From Nitrososphaerales archaeon (GTDB taxonomy: Archaea > Thermoproteota > Nitrososphaeria > Conexivisphaerales > UBA164): a stretch of DNA of 28,720 bases. Position numbers and translations under genes: made by a program. Numbering within the stretch: position 1 is the stretch's first letter; the number at the start of each line of letters is the position of its first letter. Location: NCBI GenBank assembly GCA_023256405.1, contig JAGDXK010000024.1, positions 12,573 to 41,292 on the forward strand, in the 5' to 3' direction. Of the stretch, positions 15,759 through 23,111 are shown one piece after another. The notes under the pieces were generated by a model. That model saw only the letters and a program-made list of their open reading frames with translations. It did not search any database and was not told where the DNA came from.

Positions 15759-16329
15759 GCCTTTTCACCCATTCTTGAACGAGGTTGCTTATTTCCCTAT
15801 AGTTGGCTACTGATGGCGTGTGCCTCATCTTTAGGATCGACAGAAAGCATCTGCCTCCTTTTTCGTTTATCAACCTGCACATCTCTATGCTCTGATCCAC
15901 TGGAACTATCTGATCCTCGCTGCCATGAATCAGCAAAGCATCCTTGATCTTATCAGCAAAGACTACAGGAGACGTCCTCCGAAGATACTCCTCGCTAAGA
16001 CCGTTAAGGTCCTCGTAAAGCCTTCTCTGTATGGTTCCCTCGTTGAACTTTGAAAGGTAATCTTTTTGCTTCAGCCTATCGGATGGGGCTGAGACGGCGA
16101 TCACAGGAACGCCCCTGTAGGCTGCATAAAGAAGGGCGAACGTCCCGCCCCGTGAATGACCGGCCACAAGATCGTAGCTCCTATTCATGAACCTCTGGAT
16201 GAAATCATCTGCCTCCATATCGGCCCTGGGCGCTTCGACTTCACCAAAAGCCCTAAGAGGAGAAGCGAGCCATTCGACCTTTTTGGGACAGGAGCCCTTG
16301 CCATGAAGAACAAGCATCTTCAAAGCCAT
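15748..16329 (-). CDS. alpha/beta hydrolase
   Basis: A 193-residue alpha/beta-hydrolase fold protein with a complete triad: S59 in the nucleophile elbow GHSRGG, D139 in HGSEDQIVP and H170 in MRHTP. It has no signal peptide. Size and the short cap region resemble serine esterases or acyl-peptide hydrolase-like domains; substrate cannot be read. It is transcribed ahead of aconitase X and overlaps it by 11 bases, so the two are made together, though no biochemical link is known to me. The ATG at 16329 is supported by a TATA-like box at 16349-16359 about 26 bases upstream; a second ATG four codons later is possible. Confidence 0.85.
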   Translation of the reverse strand: MALKMLVLHGKGSCPKKVEWLASPLRAFGEVEAPRADMEADDFIQRFMNRSYDLVAGHSRGGTFALLYAAYRGVPVIAVSAPSDRLKQKDYLSKFNEGTIQRRLYEDLNGLSEEYLRRTSPVVFADKIKDALLIHGSEDQIVPVDQSIEMCRLINEKGGRCFLSILKMRHTPSVANYREISNLVQEWVKRHVV

Positions 16330-16348
16330 AATATTACGAGATATATGA

Positions 16349-16359
16349 GCTTATTAAAA
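16349..16359 (-). promoter_or_regulatory. TATA-like box for the hydrolase-aconitase X pair
   Basis: The minus strand reads TTTTAATAAGC, centred about 25 bases before the ATG at 16329. It lies between repeat copy 2 and the hydrolase. Confidence 0.5.
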
Positions 16360-16409
16360 TTACCAGCCTTTTATTTGCCGGAGCTTCCCCTAACGATAAA
16401 TTTACAATC

Positions 16410-16449
16410 AGTGAAAGCCTCGCCCATTAATGGCGGGGAGGAGGTCAGA
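16410..16449 (+). repeat. hairpin repeat, copy 2 (resembles an IS605/TnpB right end)
   Basis: AGTGAAAGCCTC at 16410-16421 runs into a hairpin: CCTCGCC at 16418-16424 pairs with GGCGGGG at 16432-16438 (one G-U), with a 7-base loop. It is followed by GAGGAGGTCAGA. The last 18 bases match copy 1 exactly but on the opposite strand. The repeat supplies the stop codon of the archaetidylinositol-phosphate synthase gene, whose last codons it abuts. No transposase is adjacent, so it may be a remnant. Confidence 0.7.
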
Positions 16450-17017
16450 TTTTCTTCAAAAATCTGTAGTAGATGACAAGACGCTCTAGGAAGGTTTCGG
16501 CCGCCAGAAAAGTAACAACTAGCAACCCCAGCTCGATCAGTCCAAATATCATCAGGAGTATCATTATCAGCAGCCTTATTCCTCGCTCGCCTATTTCGAG
16601 GGATTTGGGTCTTGAGCCGCATGCCAGCCCCTCCACTCTGGCCCTTGAATAGCTAACCATGACTGAGAAGGCAAACGCTAGAAACGACAGATACGCTATG
16701 TGAGGCATGAGAAACCCTATGCCAAAGTAAAGTGACGCTTCAACCAGCCTGTCGAGGTTAGAGTCAAGAAAAGCTCCGGCCTTTGACACCCTGTTGAGAG
16801 CTCTTGCGACTGCGCCATCAAGCATGTCAAAGGCCCCTGATATAAGGAGCGCCACGGCAGCCGCAGTGATCATACCCTTCATAAGCAGCGGACCAGATGC
16901 AGCACCTATTATGAAGCCAAGAACCGTGATTATGTTTGGGTTCCTTACGACCTTTCCTACTATCCTTCCTATCCTAAGGGTGATCGGATCGATGTAGCTT
17001 CTCAGTGAGCTCGGCAT
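16445..17017 (-). CDS. CDP-alcohol phosphatidyltransferase, probable archaetidylinositol-phosphate synthase
   Basis: A 190-residue integral membrane enzyme that joins CDP-archaeol to inositol phosphate (or a similar alcohol) in polar lipid synthesis. The family motif DG-x2-AR-x8-G-x3-D-x3-D is complete at D67, G68, A71, R72, G81, D85 and D89, with D64 just before it. About five to six hydrophobic segments follow the expected pattern. Size and the N-terminal block NIITVLGFIIG resemble archaeal inositol-phosphate enzymes more than archaetidylserine or glycerophosphate synthases, but the head group is inferred. The ATG overlaps the agmatinase 3' end by 16 bases. The stop TGA lies inside repeat copy 2, directly after an 8-bp inverted repeat that covers the last codons. 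Confidence 0.88.
   Translation of the reverse strand: MPSSLRSYIDPITLRIGRIVGKVVRNPNIITVLGFIIGAASGPLLMKGMITAAAVALLISGAFDMLDGAVARALNRVSKAGAFLDSNLDRLVEASLYFGIGFLMPHIAYLSFLAFAFSVMVSYSRARVEGLACGSRPKSLEIGERGIRLLIMILLMIFGLIELGLLVVTFLAAETFLERLVIYYRFLKKI
16446..16466. repeat. 8-bp perfect inverted repeat at the end of the CDP-alcohol transferase gene
   Basis: CAGATTTT and AAAATCTG pair perfectly around a 5-base loop. The structure covers the last codons of the gene and overlaps four bases of hairpin repeat copy 2. It could be a transcript-end structure or part of the element. Confidence 0.45.
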
Positions 17018-17874
17018 GCGCCATCAGCTGCCAGAATGATCAGCAGGGAAAGTATCTTTGCTGCAGCTACTGCTGTTATCCCAGATGGGTCGTAGGCTGG
17101 ATTTACCTCCACAATATCGAACCCCATTATGTTCTTGCCGCAAAGGGATCTGATGAGGTCAAAGAGCTCAGAGTAGTTTAGGCCTTCAGGCTCCGGATTG
17201 GCAACGCCAGGAGCGCACGAAGGATCAAGGACGTCCACGTCGACGGACACATAGACGTTTTTCTCCTTTATCAATTCCCCTATTGACTTTATTCCCTTCT
17301 CCCTCAGCTCATAGGACGTTACAACCTCTATTCCTCTTTCCCTGGCGTAGTTTATCTCTTCATCTACGAAGGTGTGAGATCCAAAGTGATACACCTTGAG
17401 ATCCCTCCTCTCCTCAGTGAGCCTCCTAAGAAACGTTGCATGCGAAAGGGTTAGACCGTAAAGCTCATCGCGAAGGTCCAGGTGGGCATCGAACACAACA
17501 AGCGCAGCGTTTTTTATTTTTTTAACCAGCGGATAAGTTATCAGATGCTCCCCGCCCAATGTTCCCAGAACCTTTCCCTGAGAGAAGACCTCGCCAGAAG
17601 CCTTTTCAATCATATCCAGCGCCCTGTTCACGTTTGTAGTAATAGAGAGGTTTCCCAGATCGAATATCCCTATTTCCTCAGCGTTGGCCCCCAGCTTTCT
17701 GTCCACTATTTCAATATTCCAGAATGCGCTTCTTATCTGGTCTGGAGCGAACCTCGAGCCAGGCCTGTACGATGTGGTTAGATCATAAGGCGCTCCCATG
17801 ATGAATATCCTTGATCCTTTGTCTCCAAGCGTTATCTTTGGGGAGCTCGATAAGTAAAGGTCAAGATAGCTCAT
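17002..17874 (-). CDS. speB: agmatinase / ureohydrolase family enzyme
   Basis: A manganese ureohydrolase; agmatinase (agmatine to putrescine plus urea) is the likeliest activity because crenarchaeal polyamine synthesis runs from arginine through agmatine. From the ATG at 17874 the protein has 290 residues. The metal ligands are complete: GGEH (H110), DAHLD (D129, H131, D133) and SVDVDVLDP (D212, D214); VEVNPAYDPSG near 256 also belongs to the family. The annotated frame can start at a TTG two codons earlier (17880). A TATA-like box at 17898-17910 is about 26 bases before both, so the transcript is leaderless. Arginase, guanidinobutyrase or formimidoylglutamase activity cannot be excluded. It overlaps the lipid synthase by 16 bases. 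Confidence 0.9.
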   Translation of the reverse strand: MSYLDLYLSSSPKITLGDKGSRIFIMGAPYDLTTSYRPGSRFAPDQIRSAFWNIEIVDRKLGANAEEIGIFDLGNLSITTNVNRALDMIEKASGEVFSQGKVLGTLGGEHLITYPLVKKIKNAALVVFDAHLDLRDELYGLTLSHATFLRRLTEERRDLKVYHFGSHTFVDEEINYARERGIEVVTSYELREKGIKSIGELIKEKNVYVSVDVDVLDPSCAPGVANPEPEGLNYSELFDLIRSLCGKNIMGFDIVEVNPAYDPSGITAVAAAKILSLLIILAADGACRAH

Positions 17875-17897
17875 GAACAACTTTAGTCATGTTGCCT

Positions 17898-17910
17898 ATT
17901 TATTTATTAT
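17898..17910 (-). promoter_or_regulatory. TATA-like box for agmatinase
   Basis: The minus strand reads ATAATAAATAAAT, centred about 26 bases before the TTG/ATG starts at 17880 and 17874. It overlaps the MFS transporter stop codon. Confidence 0.45.
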
Positions 17911-19046
17911 TAGCTCAGCCTTGGCTCGAAGTAGCTGTCAAGAAGCGGAACAGCCGGGATAACCGTAACTAAGAACATTGAGATCCACAGCGCTGTGCTG
18001 GATAGGACCATAAGGTAGGAGAACATGATTGAGATCCACATGCCTAGAACCATATTAACGAAGTTAACAAGGGATAGGGACATGGCGCTCCACTTCTCCT
18101 CGCTCAGCTGTACAGCTATAGCGTAAAGAGATGACAGGGAAAGCTCGTTGAAGAACCCGATCAGAAATATGCCTACAACGGTAAGAGCCAGGCTCCTTGA
18201 AACGAAAAAGATGTACCCCGAGGATCCCAGCAGCACCATAAGAAAAAGGAACAGCCTCTTTCTTTTAGCCAGATCATAGAAATACGTTCCGAAGCCTCCT
18301 ATAAAGCTGAAGACAAGCAGGAGAATCGTTACCGCGTTTCCCAGATACAGCGACCCCCGTGCGTATGCAAAATAGGATGGCAGTAAGGTTTCTGATGCGT
18401 AGAAAGAGCCCCAGTACCCTGAGAGCGCAACGGCCGCAAGTATTGGCTTTATGTTCCTTCTAAAGCTCGGAGGCCTCCTGTCGATCTCAATTTTTATGCC
18501 GCTCCTTCTGATAATATAGAAGTCAACGGCTGATACAGCTATTCCCAGGAGGGAAAGGAGGACTACGATGGGCTTCCAGAGCGATTCAGTGTAAAGCATG
18601 CCGAGGCCGTAGGCGGCTATAGCACCTATCGCGAAGGCTGCATTATATATTCCCATCCACAGCCCAACCCTTTTCTGATTTAAGTAAGAAATTACGTACC
18701 CAGCTGTTGAAAAGAAAAGACCAGCTCCAGCACCAGCTACAGCCCTTGTTATGAGCAACAACTGAAAGGTCGGGCTCATGACGGAGGCTATGCCAGCGGC
18801 CGAAAGAAGCGCCAGGCCCGATATGTATGTTTTTTCAGGGCCAATCCTTGCTGCTATGTACGCAGCGGGTATCTGGGTGGATGCGGCACCAGCTATGAAC
18901 GACCAGGAAATATAGCCAAGGAAATACTTCTGTATTGAAAAGGTCTCCAGAATGTAAATGTAAGCTGGTGAAAGATAAACCCAGTACATGCTGTAGATGG
19001 CTCTGCTTATTATGATCGAGCCGCTCACAATTCTGGACCGGTCCAC
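17910..19046 (-). CDS. MFS transporter
   Basis: A 378-residue membrane protein of the major facilitator superfamily with about 11-12 hydrophobic helices. The first half includes AAYIAARIGPEKTYISG, a relaxed form of the loop 2-3 motif (usually GxxxDRxGRR), and AVAGAGAGLFFSTAGYV, typical of helix 4. The second half begins after a basic central loop near residues 184-200 (RRSGIKIEIDRRPPSFRRN). Substrate cannot be predicted. It starts with GTG; a TTTATAATC TATA-like box at 19067-19076 lies 26 bases upstream, which fixes this start and predicts no leader. It diverges from the aIF2-gamma gene across 118 bases that contain only the two promoters and a small GCCGC/GCGGC stem at 19094-19109. Confidence 0.9.
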   Translation of the reverse strand: MDRSRIVSGSIIISRAIYSMYWVYLSPAYIYILETFSIQKYFLGYISWSFIAGAASTQIPAAYIAARIGPEKTYISGLALLSAAGIASVMSPTFQLLLITRAVAGAGAGLFFSTAGYVISYLNQKRVGLWMGIYNAAFAIGAIAAYGLGMLYTESLWKPIVVLLSLLGIAVSAVDFYIIRRSGIKIEIDRRPPSFRRNIKPILAAVALSGYWGSFYASETLLPSYFAYARGSLYLGNAVTILLLVFSFIGGFGTYFYDLAKRKRLFLFLMVLLGSSGYIFFVSRSLALTVVGIFLIGFFNELSLSSLYAIAVQLSEEKWSAMSLSLVNFVNMVLGMWISIMFSYLMVLSSTALWISMFLVTVIPAVPLLDSYFEPRLS

Positions 19047-19066
19047 GCTGTAGCTATTGGGAAAGT

Positions 19067-19076
19067 GATTATAAAT
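19067..19076 (-). promoter_or_regulatory. TATA-like box for the MFS transporter
   Basis: The minus strand reads ATTTATAATC, centred 26 bases before the GTG start at 19046. It supports that start and a leaderless mRNA. Confidence 0.5.
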
Positions 19077-19130
19077 CTTGATAACGAAGCTACGCCGCAG
19101 AAAAGCGGCCAGATGGCACTTAAAGAGTTA

Positions 19131-19140
19131 AGTTTATACA
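19131..19140 (+). promoter_or_regulatory. TATA-like box for aIF2-gamma
   Basis: AGTTTATACA is centred about 28 bases before the TTG at 19165, so the transcript should begin within a few bases of the start codon. Confidence 0.5.
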
Positions 19141-19164
19141 TGAACGAATCTAAGTGATGGAAGA

Positions 19165-20835
19165 TTGAAGATTCCTAAGCAGCCTGAGGTTAACATCGGA
19201 ACAGCGGGTCATGTTGATCACGGTAAGTGTCTTATCTTAGATGATAAGGCCTACATAGACGGCATCTTTATGAGCGGACGGGAAATCGCCAGAGAGCTCC
19301 TCCAGGTTGAGCTCGATAAAATAAGAGGCGAGACTCTGTTTCTTAACAGAAGTTTAAGAACCGTGGCCGTTGATTATGGGGCCCTGAGGGAGGCCTCTGG
19401 GTACCTGTTTCTTCAGAGATACAGCGGCAAAATGTACCGGGTTGTAACCGAGACTGGCAGGAGCGTAACTGTAACTCCAGAGCACAGGCTTCTTGTCAAT
19501 AATGGATGGAAACAGGCCAGGCAGCTCGGGCCCGAGGACAGAATTTACGTAGCTGACAATGGGAACACTCATGAGGAAAGGATCGCCAGGATAAAAGAGG
19601 TTCAGCACAGCGGCCTGATATTTGATCTCAGCGTTCCAGCTTATCACAGCTTTGTTTCCTCAGATGGGATAATCTCACATAACACGACGCTTGTTGAAGC
19701 CATAACTGGAAAGTGGACCAGCACGCACAGCGAAGAGCTCAAAAGAGGCATAACGATAAAGATCGGGTATGCGGACGCTGCCATCTATGAATGCCAGGGA
19801 CTTCCGGAGCCCGATAAGTACAACACCGATGGTACGTGCAGTCAGGGCTCGCCCCTCCTGAGGAGGGTTGTCAGCTTTATTGATTCTCCAGGGCACGAGA
19901 GCCTGATGTCGGTCATGCTGAGCGGAGCCGCCCTCATGGACGGCGCGGTTCTTGTCATAGCTGCCAACGAGCCAGTTCCTCAGCCACAGACCAGGGAGCA
20001 TCTACAGGCCCTCAAGATGATCGGCATTAAAAACATAGTTGTGGCACAGAACAAGGTCGATCTGGTGACCTACGAGCAGGCGATTAACAACTATAACAAA
20101 ATAGTGGAGTTTCTCTCATCGTACGGCTATGATGAGGTCCCGATAATCCCCGTTTCAGCCCAGAAAAAGCTTAACATAGATGCACTCCTGCAGGCCATAG
20201 AGGAAACCATTCCAACCCCCCACAGGGATCCGAACGCTCCGCCCCTAATGCAGGTCCTGAGGTCATTTGATGTTAACAAGCCGGGAACCGACATAGATGA
20301 TCTAAAGGGAGGAGTTCTGGGCGGATCTCTCAAGCAGGGAATCCTCAGGGTTGGCGACAGGATTGAAATAAAGCCGGGAATACCCATCAGAGGAACCTAT
20401 CAGCCGATTGTAACTGAGATTGTAAGCCTGGCCACATCTGCAGGCTTCGTAAACGAGGTTTATCCAGGAGGCCTCATCGCAATAGGAACCAAGCTTGATC
20501 CAATTTTTACTAAGAACGATGTTATGGTGGGGAACTACATAGCAAAGGAGGGCTACCTTCCGGATCCAGTGAGTGAAATAGTTATGAAGTACGAGCTATT
20601 CGAGTACGTGGTGGGTCTGAAGGAGCTCGTTAAGTACGAAAAGCTCAAGCCAGGTGAGAACGTCAGGCTGAACATAGGTACGATGACGAACATGGGAACC
20701 ATAGAAGAGGTAACCAAGGATATAATAAGGGTTAAGCTGAAGAGGCCAGCCATAGCTCTCAGAGGAGATAGGGTTGCAATAAGCAGAATGGTTGCTGACA
20801 GATGGAGATTGGCTGGCTCAGGAACGATAATTTAG
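19165..20835 (+). CDS. translation initiation factor aIF2 subunit gamma, interrupted by an intein
   Basis: GTPase subunit of aIF2, which carries initiator Met-tRNA to the small ribosomal subunit. The frame encodes 556 residues: 21 N-terminal factor residues, a 152-residue mini-intein (22-173), then the rest of the factor. Without the intein the factor has 404 residues, normal for the family. The joined P-loop is GHVDHGK + TTL. Further marks are the switch 1 region after HSEELKRGITIKIGYAD, a zinc-ribbon remnant with few Cys (only YECQG and TCSQG), DSPGHE (G3), QNKVD (G4) and SAQ (G5), followed by two beta-barrel domains. It starts with TTG, since an ATG at 19157 hits a stop. Function depends on splicing, because the intein splits the nucleotide-binding loop. 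The PIN gene follows four bases after the stop. Confidence 0.96.
   Translation: MKIPKQPEVNIGTAGHVDHGKCLILDDKAYIDGIFMSGREIARELLQVELDKIRGETLFLNRSLRTVAVDYGALREASGYLFLQRYSGKMYRVVTETGRSVTVTPEHRLLVNNGWKQARQLGPEDRIYVADNGNTHEERIARIKEVQHSGLIFDLSVPAYHSFVSSDGIISHNTTLVEAITGKWTSTHSEELKRGITIKIGYADAAIYECQGLPEPDKYNTDGTCSQGSPLLRRVVSFIDSPGHESLMSVMLSGAALMDGAVLVIAANEPVPQPQTREHLQALKMIGIKNIVVAQNKVDLVTYEQAINNYNKIVEFLSSYGYDEVPIIPVSAQKKLNIDALLQAIEETIPTPHRDPNAPPLMQVLRSFDVNKPGTDIDDLKGGVLGGSLKQGILRVGDRIEIKPGIPIRGTYQPIVTEIVSLATSAGFVNEVYPGGLIAIGTKLDPIFTKNDVMVGNYIAKEGYLPDPVSEIVMKYELFEYVVGLKELVKYEKLKPGENVRLNIGTMTNMGTIEEVTKDIIRVKLKRPAIALRGDRVAISRMVADRWRLAGSGTII
19228..19683 (+). mobile_element. mini-intein in the aIF2-gamma P-loop
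   Basis: An in-frame 152-residue insert from C22 to N173. It begins with Cys (block A, CLILDDKAY), carries a block B TPEH at 104-107, a block F of the form GLIFDLSVPAYHSFV near 150-164, and ends with His-Asn before a Thr +1 residue. These are all the residues a class 1 intein needs to splice. There is no room for a homing endonuclease: only about 40 residues separate blocks B and F. It lies between Lys and the first Thr of GHVDHGK-TT, a hotspot for inteins in P-loop NTPases. It should splice by itself but cannot home unaided. Splicing activity is inferred from motifs, not shown. Confidence 0.95.
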
Positions 20836-20839
20836 GTAA

Positions 20840-21205
20840 TTGAAAGCCATTTTCGACACGAGCTTCATCGTGTACATCCTGGAGAAACCCACCGACGTGC
20901 TTAACCAGATAGTGGATCAGCTTGGCATGCCCGAGATAGTAGTTCCAAAGTCAGTAATAAGGGAGCTGAGGGGAATTTCAATGAGCAAGAAGTTCGTTAG
21001 GAACTACACGGCGCTCAGGATGCATGTTGTTGAGGATCTAGACGACGGTGCCGATGATGATATTCTGAGGCTCTGCAAGAGGACTGGCTATCCCGTGTTT
21101 ACCATGGATGGGGAGCTAATGAAAAGGCTAAGCGACCTTGCTCTCCCATGTTACACGGTCTCCGATGAGAGGTTAACGAGCTGCGGCTCAAGAAGAAAAC
21201 AGTAA
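20840..21205 (+). CDS. PIN-domain ribonuclease, Fcf1/Utp24-like
   Basis: A 121-residue single PIN domain protein, a Mg-dependent single-strand endoribonuclease fold. The acidic cluster is D6 (FDTSF), E42 (SVIREL), D72-D74 (GADDDILRL) and D90 (TMDGEL). It lies four bases after aIF2-gamma, an arrangement seen in many archaea, where this PIN family is thought to act in rRNA processing rather than as a VapC toxin. No antitoxin-like gene is beside it, which also argues against a toxin-antitoxin pair. It begins with TTG preceded by TTTAGGT, a ribosome site that overlaps the previous stop. The link to 18S-like rRNA cleavage is by family analogy only. Confidence 0.88.
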   Translation: MKAIFDTSFIVYILEKPTDVLNQIVDQLGMPEIVVPKSVIRELRGISMSKKFVRNYTALRMHVVEDLDDGADDDILRLCKRTGYPVFTMDGELMKRLSDLALPCYTVSDERLTSCGSRRKQ

Positions 21206-21212
21206 TTAACCT

Positions 21213-22571
21213 TTGTCTATTAAAATAAAATCAAAGATGATATTTGGCACCTCAGGAGCCAGGGGATTTATAGATAGGAACCTTCCGCCTTCACTCGTTT
21301 ACAAGCTTACCATTGCGTACTGTTATTACACGAAGCCGAACGACGTTGTTGTAGGCCAGGATGACAGGCCTCAGTCAACAGTGCTGAAAGATGCGGTTGA
21401 ATCGGCGCTCCTAGCGATGGGGGTCAACGTCTACGATGCAGGCGTATCACCGACCCCAGGTACCGTGAGACTGATGAAGGAGCTACACGCGGATGGAGCC
21501 GTCTCAATAACCGGTAGCCATACGCCGCCTTATATAGCAGGCGTCCTCTATTTTCTTAAGGACACAGGCGAACTGGGCGTCAAGGATTCACAGAGAGTTG
21601 AATCAATTTATTACAGGGTAAAGGAAAGGCCAAAGAGCTGGAGAAGGCTCGGAAGAAAGGAAGTGCTGAACGATCCGATTAGAATATACGTTGAAAGCAT
21701 TAAGAGGGATGTTGGAAGGCTCCACCCCTACAGGATCGTGCTCGACGCAGCAAACGGAGCTGTTTCGGCGTTCGCGAAGGCAGTCTTCGAGGACCTAGGC
21801 ATACATGCAGATATAGTAAACGGAACCCCTCTTGGATCATTTCCTTCAAGGCTTCCGAGCCCGATCCCGCAGCATCTTGAGGAGTTCAGGAGGGCGGTGA
21901 GGGATATGAAGGTGGACTTTGGCATAGCCACCGATTCAGATGGTGACAGGGCCATTTTCGTCAGCGGCAGGGGCCAGATAGTCCTCGGAGATACGGCGGG
22001 AGCGTATTTTGCTGAAAGAGCGCTTACGCGTAATGGCAGCATAGTAACGCCAATCAACTCATCTGATTCAATAATTATCATAACAAGACGGCACAGAGCC
22101 AAGATCATATGGACCAGGGTTGGGCCTCCGGCAATAGTTGATGCTCTAAGAAGGCACGGGGAGGCCGTGTTTGCTTTTGAGGAGTCAGGAAAGTACATAT
22201 GGCCGGGAACTCTGCTGTACGGCGACGCTGTCCTTTCCACTCTTAAGGCCATGGAGGATGGAGAATTTGAAAGGAACCTCGGACAGGTGCCCAGGTTTTA
22301 TGTTGTGAAGAGGGAGGTAAGGAGCTCTGACGAAATAAAGTACAGAGCTGTTGAAATTGTGGATTCCAGGCTTAACGTGAAAAAAGTAAAAAAGGATGGG
22401 ATAAAGGCCTTCTTCGGCAGCCACAGGTGGCTTCTAATAAGAGCCTCTGGCACAGAGCCAGTTATCAGGGTTTTTGGGCACAGCAGAACAAAGAGGGACG
22501 CAGAAGAGATCGCAGCAAAGGGCGTTGAAATGGTAAGAGAGGCGAAGAGGGCTCTATCCGCTAGCGAATGA
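21213..22571 (+). CDS. phosphohexomutase (phosphoglucosamine/phosphoglucomutase family)
   Basis: A 452-residue enzyme of the alpha-D-phosphohexomutase family, moving phosphate between C1 and C6 of a hexose or hexosamine for glycan and nucleotide-sugar synthesis. Motifs: GTSGARGF at 12-19; the catalytic phosphoserine in TGSHTPP (S102), where most members have TASHNP; the Mg loop DSDGDR near 240; the sugar loop EESGKY near 325; and the phosphate loop RASGTEP near 414. All four sites are filled. The sugar (glucosamine, mannose or glucose) cannot be fixed. It starts at a TTG seven bases after the PIN stop, or at ATG 21237, which would give a start closer to family convention. It is convergent with the Fap7-like gene, overlapping 11 bases. 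Confidence 0.92.
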   Translation: MSIKIKSKMIFGTSGARGFIDRNLPPSLVYKLTIAYCYYTKPNDVVVGQDDRPQSTVLKDAVESALLAMGVNVYDAGVSPTPGTVRLMKELHADGAVSITGSHTPPYIAGVLYFLKDTGELGVKDSQRVESIYYRVKERPKSWRRLGRKEVLNDPIRIYVESIKRDVGRLHPYRIVLDAANGAVSAFAKAVFEDLGIHADIVNGTPLGSFPSRLPSPIPQHLEEFRRAVRDMKVDFGIATDSDGDRAIFVSGRGQIVLGDTAGAYFAERALTRNGSIVTPINSSDSIIIITRRHRAKIIWTRVGPPAIVDALRRHGEAVFAFEESGKYIWPGTLLYGDAVLSTLKAMEDGEFERNLGQVPRFYVVKREVRSSDEIKYRAVEIVDSRLNVKKVKKDGIKAFFGSHRWLLIRASGTEPVIRVFGHSRTKRDAEEIAAKGVEMVREAKRALSASE

Positions 22572-23103
22572 AGATAAGCTCGAACGGGCTCTTTATCTGC
22601 GATAGCCAGTCAACGTTGTCAAATATTTTGCGGCCCCTTGTTATTGAGTCATAAATTCTGAGCGCAGCGTACTGGGGAGTTGTGTAGCTGACGTCCAGCT
22701 GATTAACCCTATCAATGCCAACCCTTTCTATGGCCATTTTCAGGCAGAGATCGAGGTACTCTGCACCGAGGTTGTCCCTTATCTTCGACAGGCTGTAGTT
22801 TCTCAGCAGGTAACGATAGAGAAGAATTCTTGGGTTGCATCTGAGCACGTACGTCATGGAGACCTTTCTTGGATCCAGATATTCAAGGGAGTATATGCCT
22901 GACACTATGCCAGAGGTTATACTTTTGAGAAGGTCTCTGGCCTTTCTTTCATTGATAACTATTTCGTCTCCTTTCACATCTGCGGCGCCCTTTTCAAGAA
23001 GATAGCGGGCATAGTCCACGTGCGGCAAAGACAACAGGCTGGCTAAAGCCCTTCCGACCTCGCTCTTGCCTGTAGCGGGACAGCCCTCAAGAACTATTAG
23101 CAT
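22561..23103 (-). CDS. Fap7/AK6-like adenylate kinase-NTPase
   Basis: A 180-residue P-loop NTPase of the Fap7/AK6 group. In eukaryotes and archaea this protein acts late in small-subunit maturation with S11/uS11 and has weak adenylate-kinase activity. The Walker A is GCPATGKS at 7-14. Around residue 127 the sequence VLRCNPRILLYRYLLRNYSLSKIRDNLGAEYLD matches the family pattern of an Arg-rich lid followed by ENxxAEYxD. A Walker-B-like stretch is weak. Not an ordinary adenylate kinase because the lid is short. The ATG lies eight bases after the upstream membrane-protein gene. It is the last gene of the Dim2-Top6 row, and both this and Dim2 are ribosome-assembly factors. Confidence 0.85.
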   Translation of the reverse strand: MLIVLEGCPATGKSEVGRALASLLSLPHVDYARYLLEKGAADVKGDEIVINERKARDLLKSITSGIVSGIYSLEYLDPRKVSMTYVLRCNPRILLYRYLLRNYSLSKIRDNLGAEYLDLCLKMAIERVGIDRVNQLDVSYTTPQYAALRIYDSITRGRKIFDNVDWLSQIKSPFELIFIR

Positions 23104-23111
23104 GCGTTTTC

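Noticed and set aside
15748..16329. The hydrolase gene as the missing aconitase X small subunit
   Set aside because: It has a full Ser-Asp-His triad and GHSRGG elbow, and none of the swivel-domain features expected of the small subunit.
20840..21205. The PIN protein as a VapC toxin
   Set aside because: No antitoxin gene is adjacent, and its position directly after aIF2-gamma fits the rRNA-processing PIN group.
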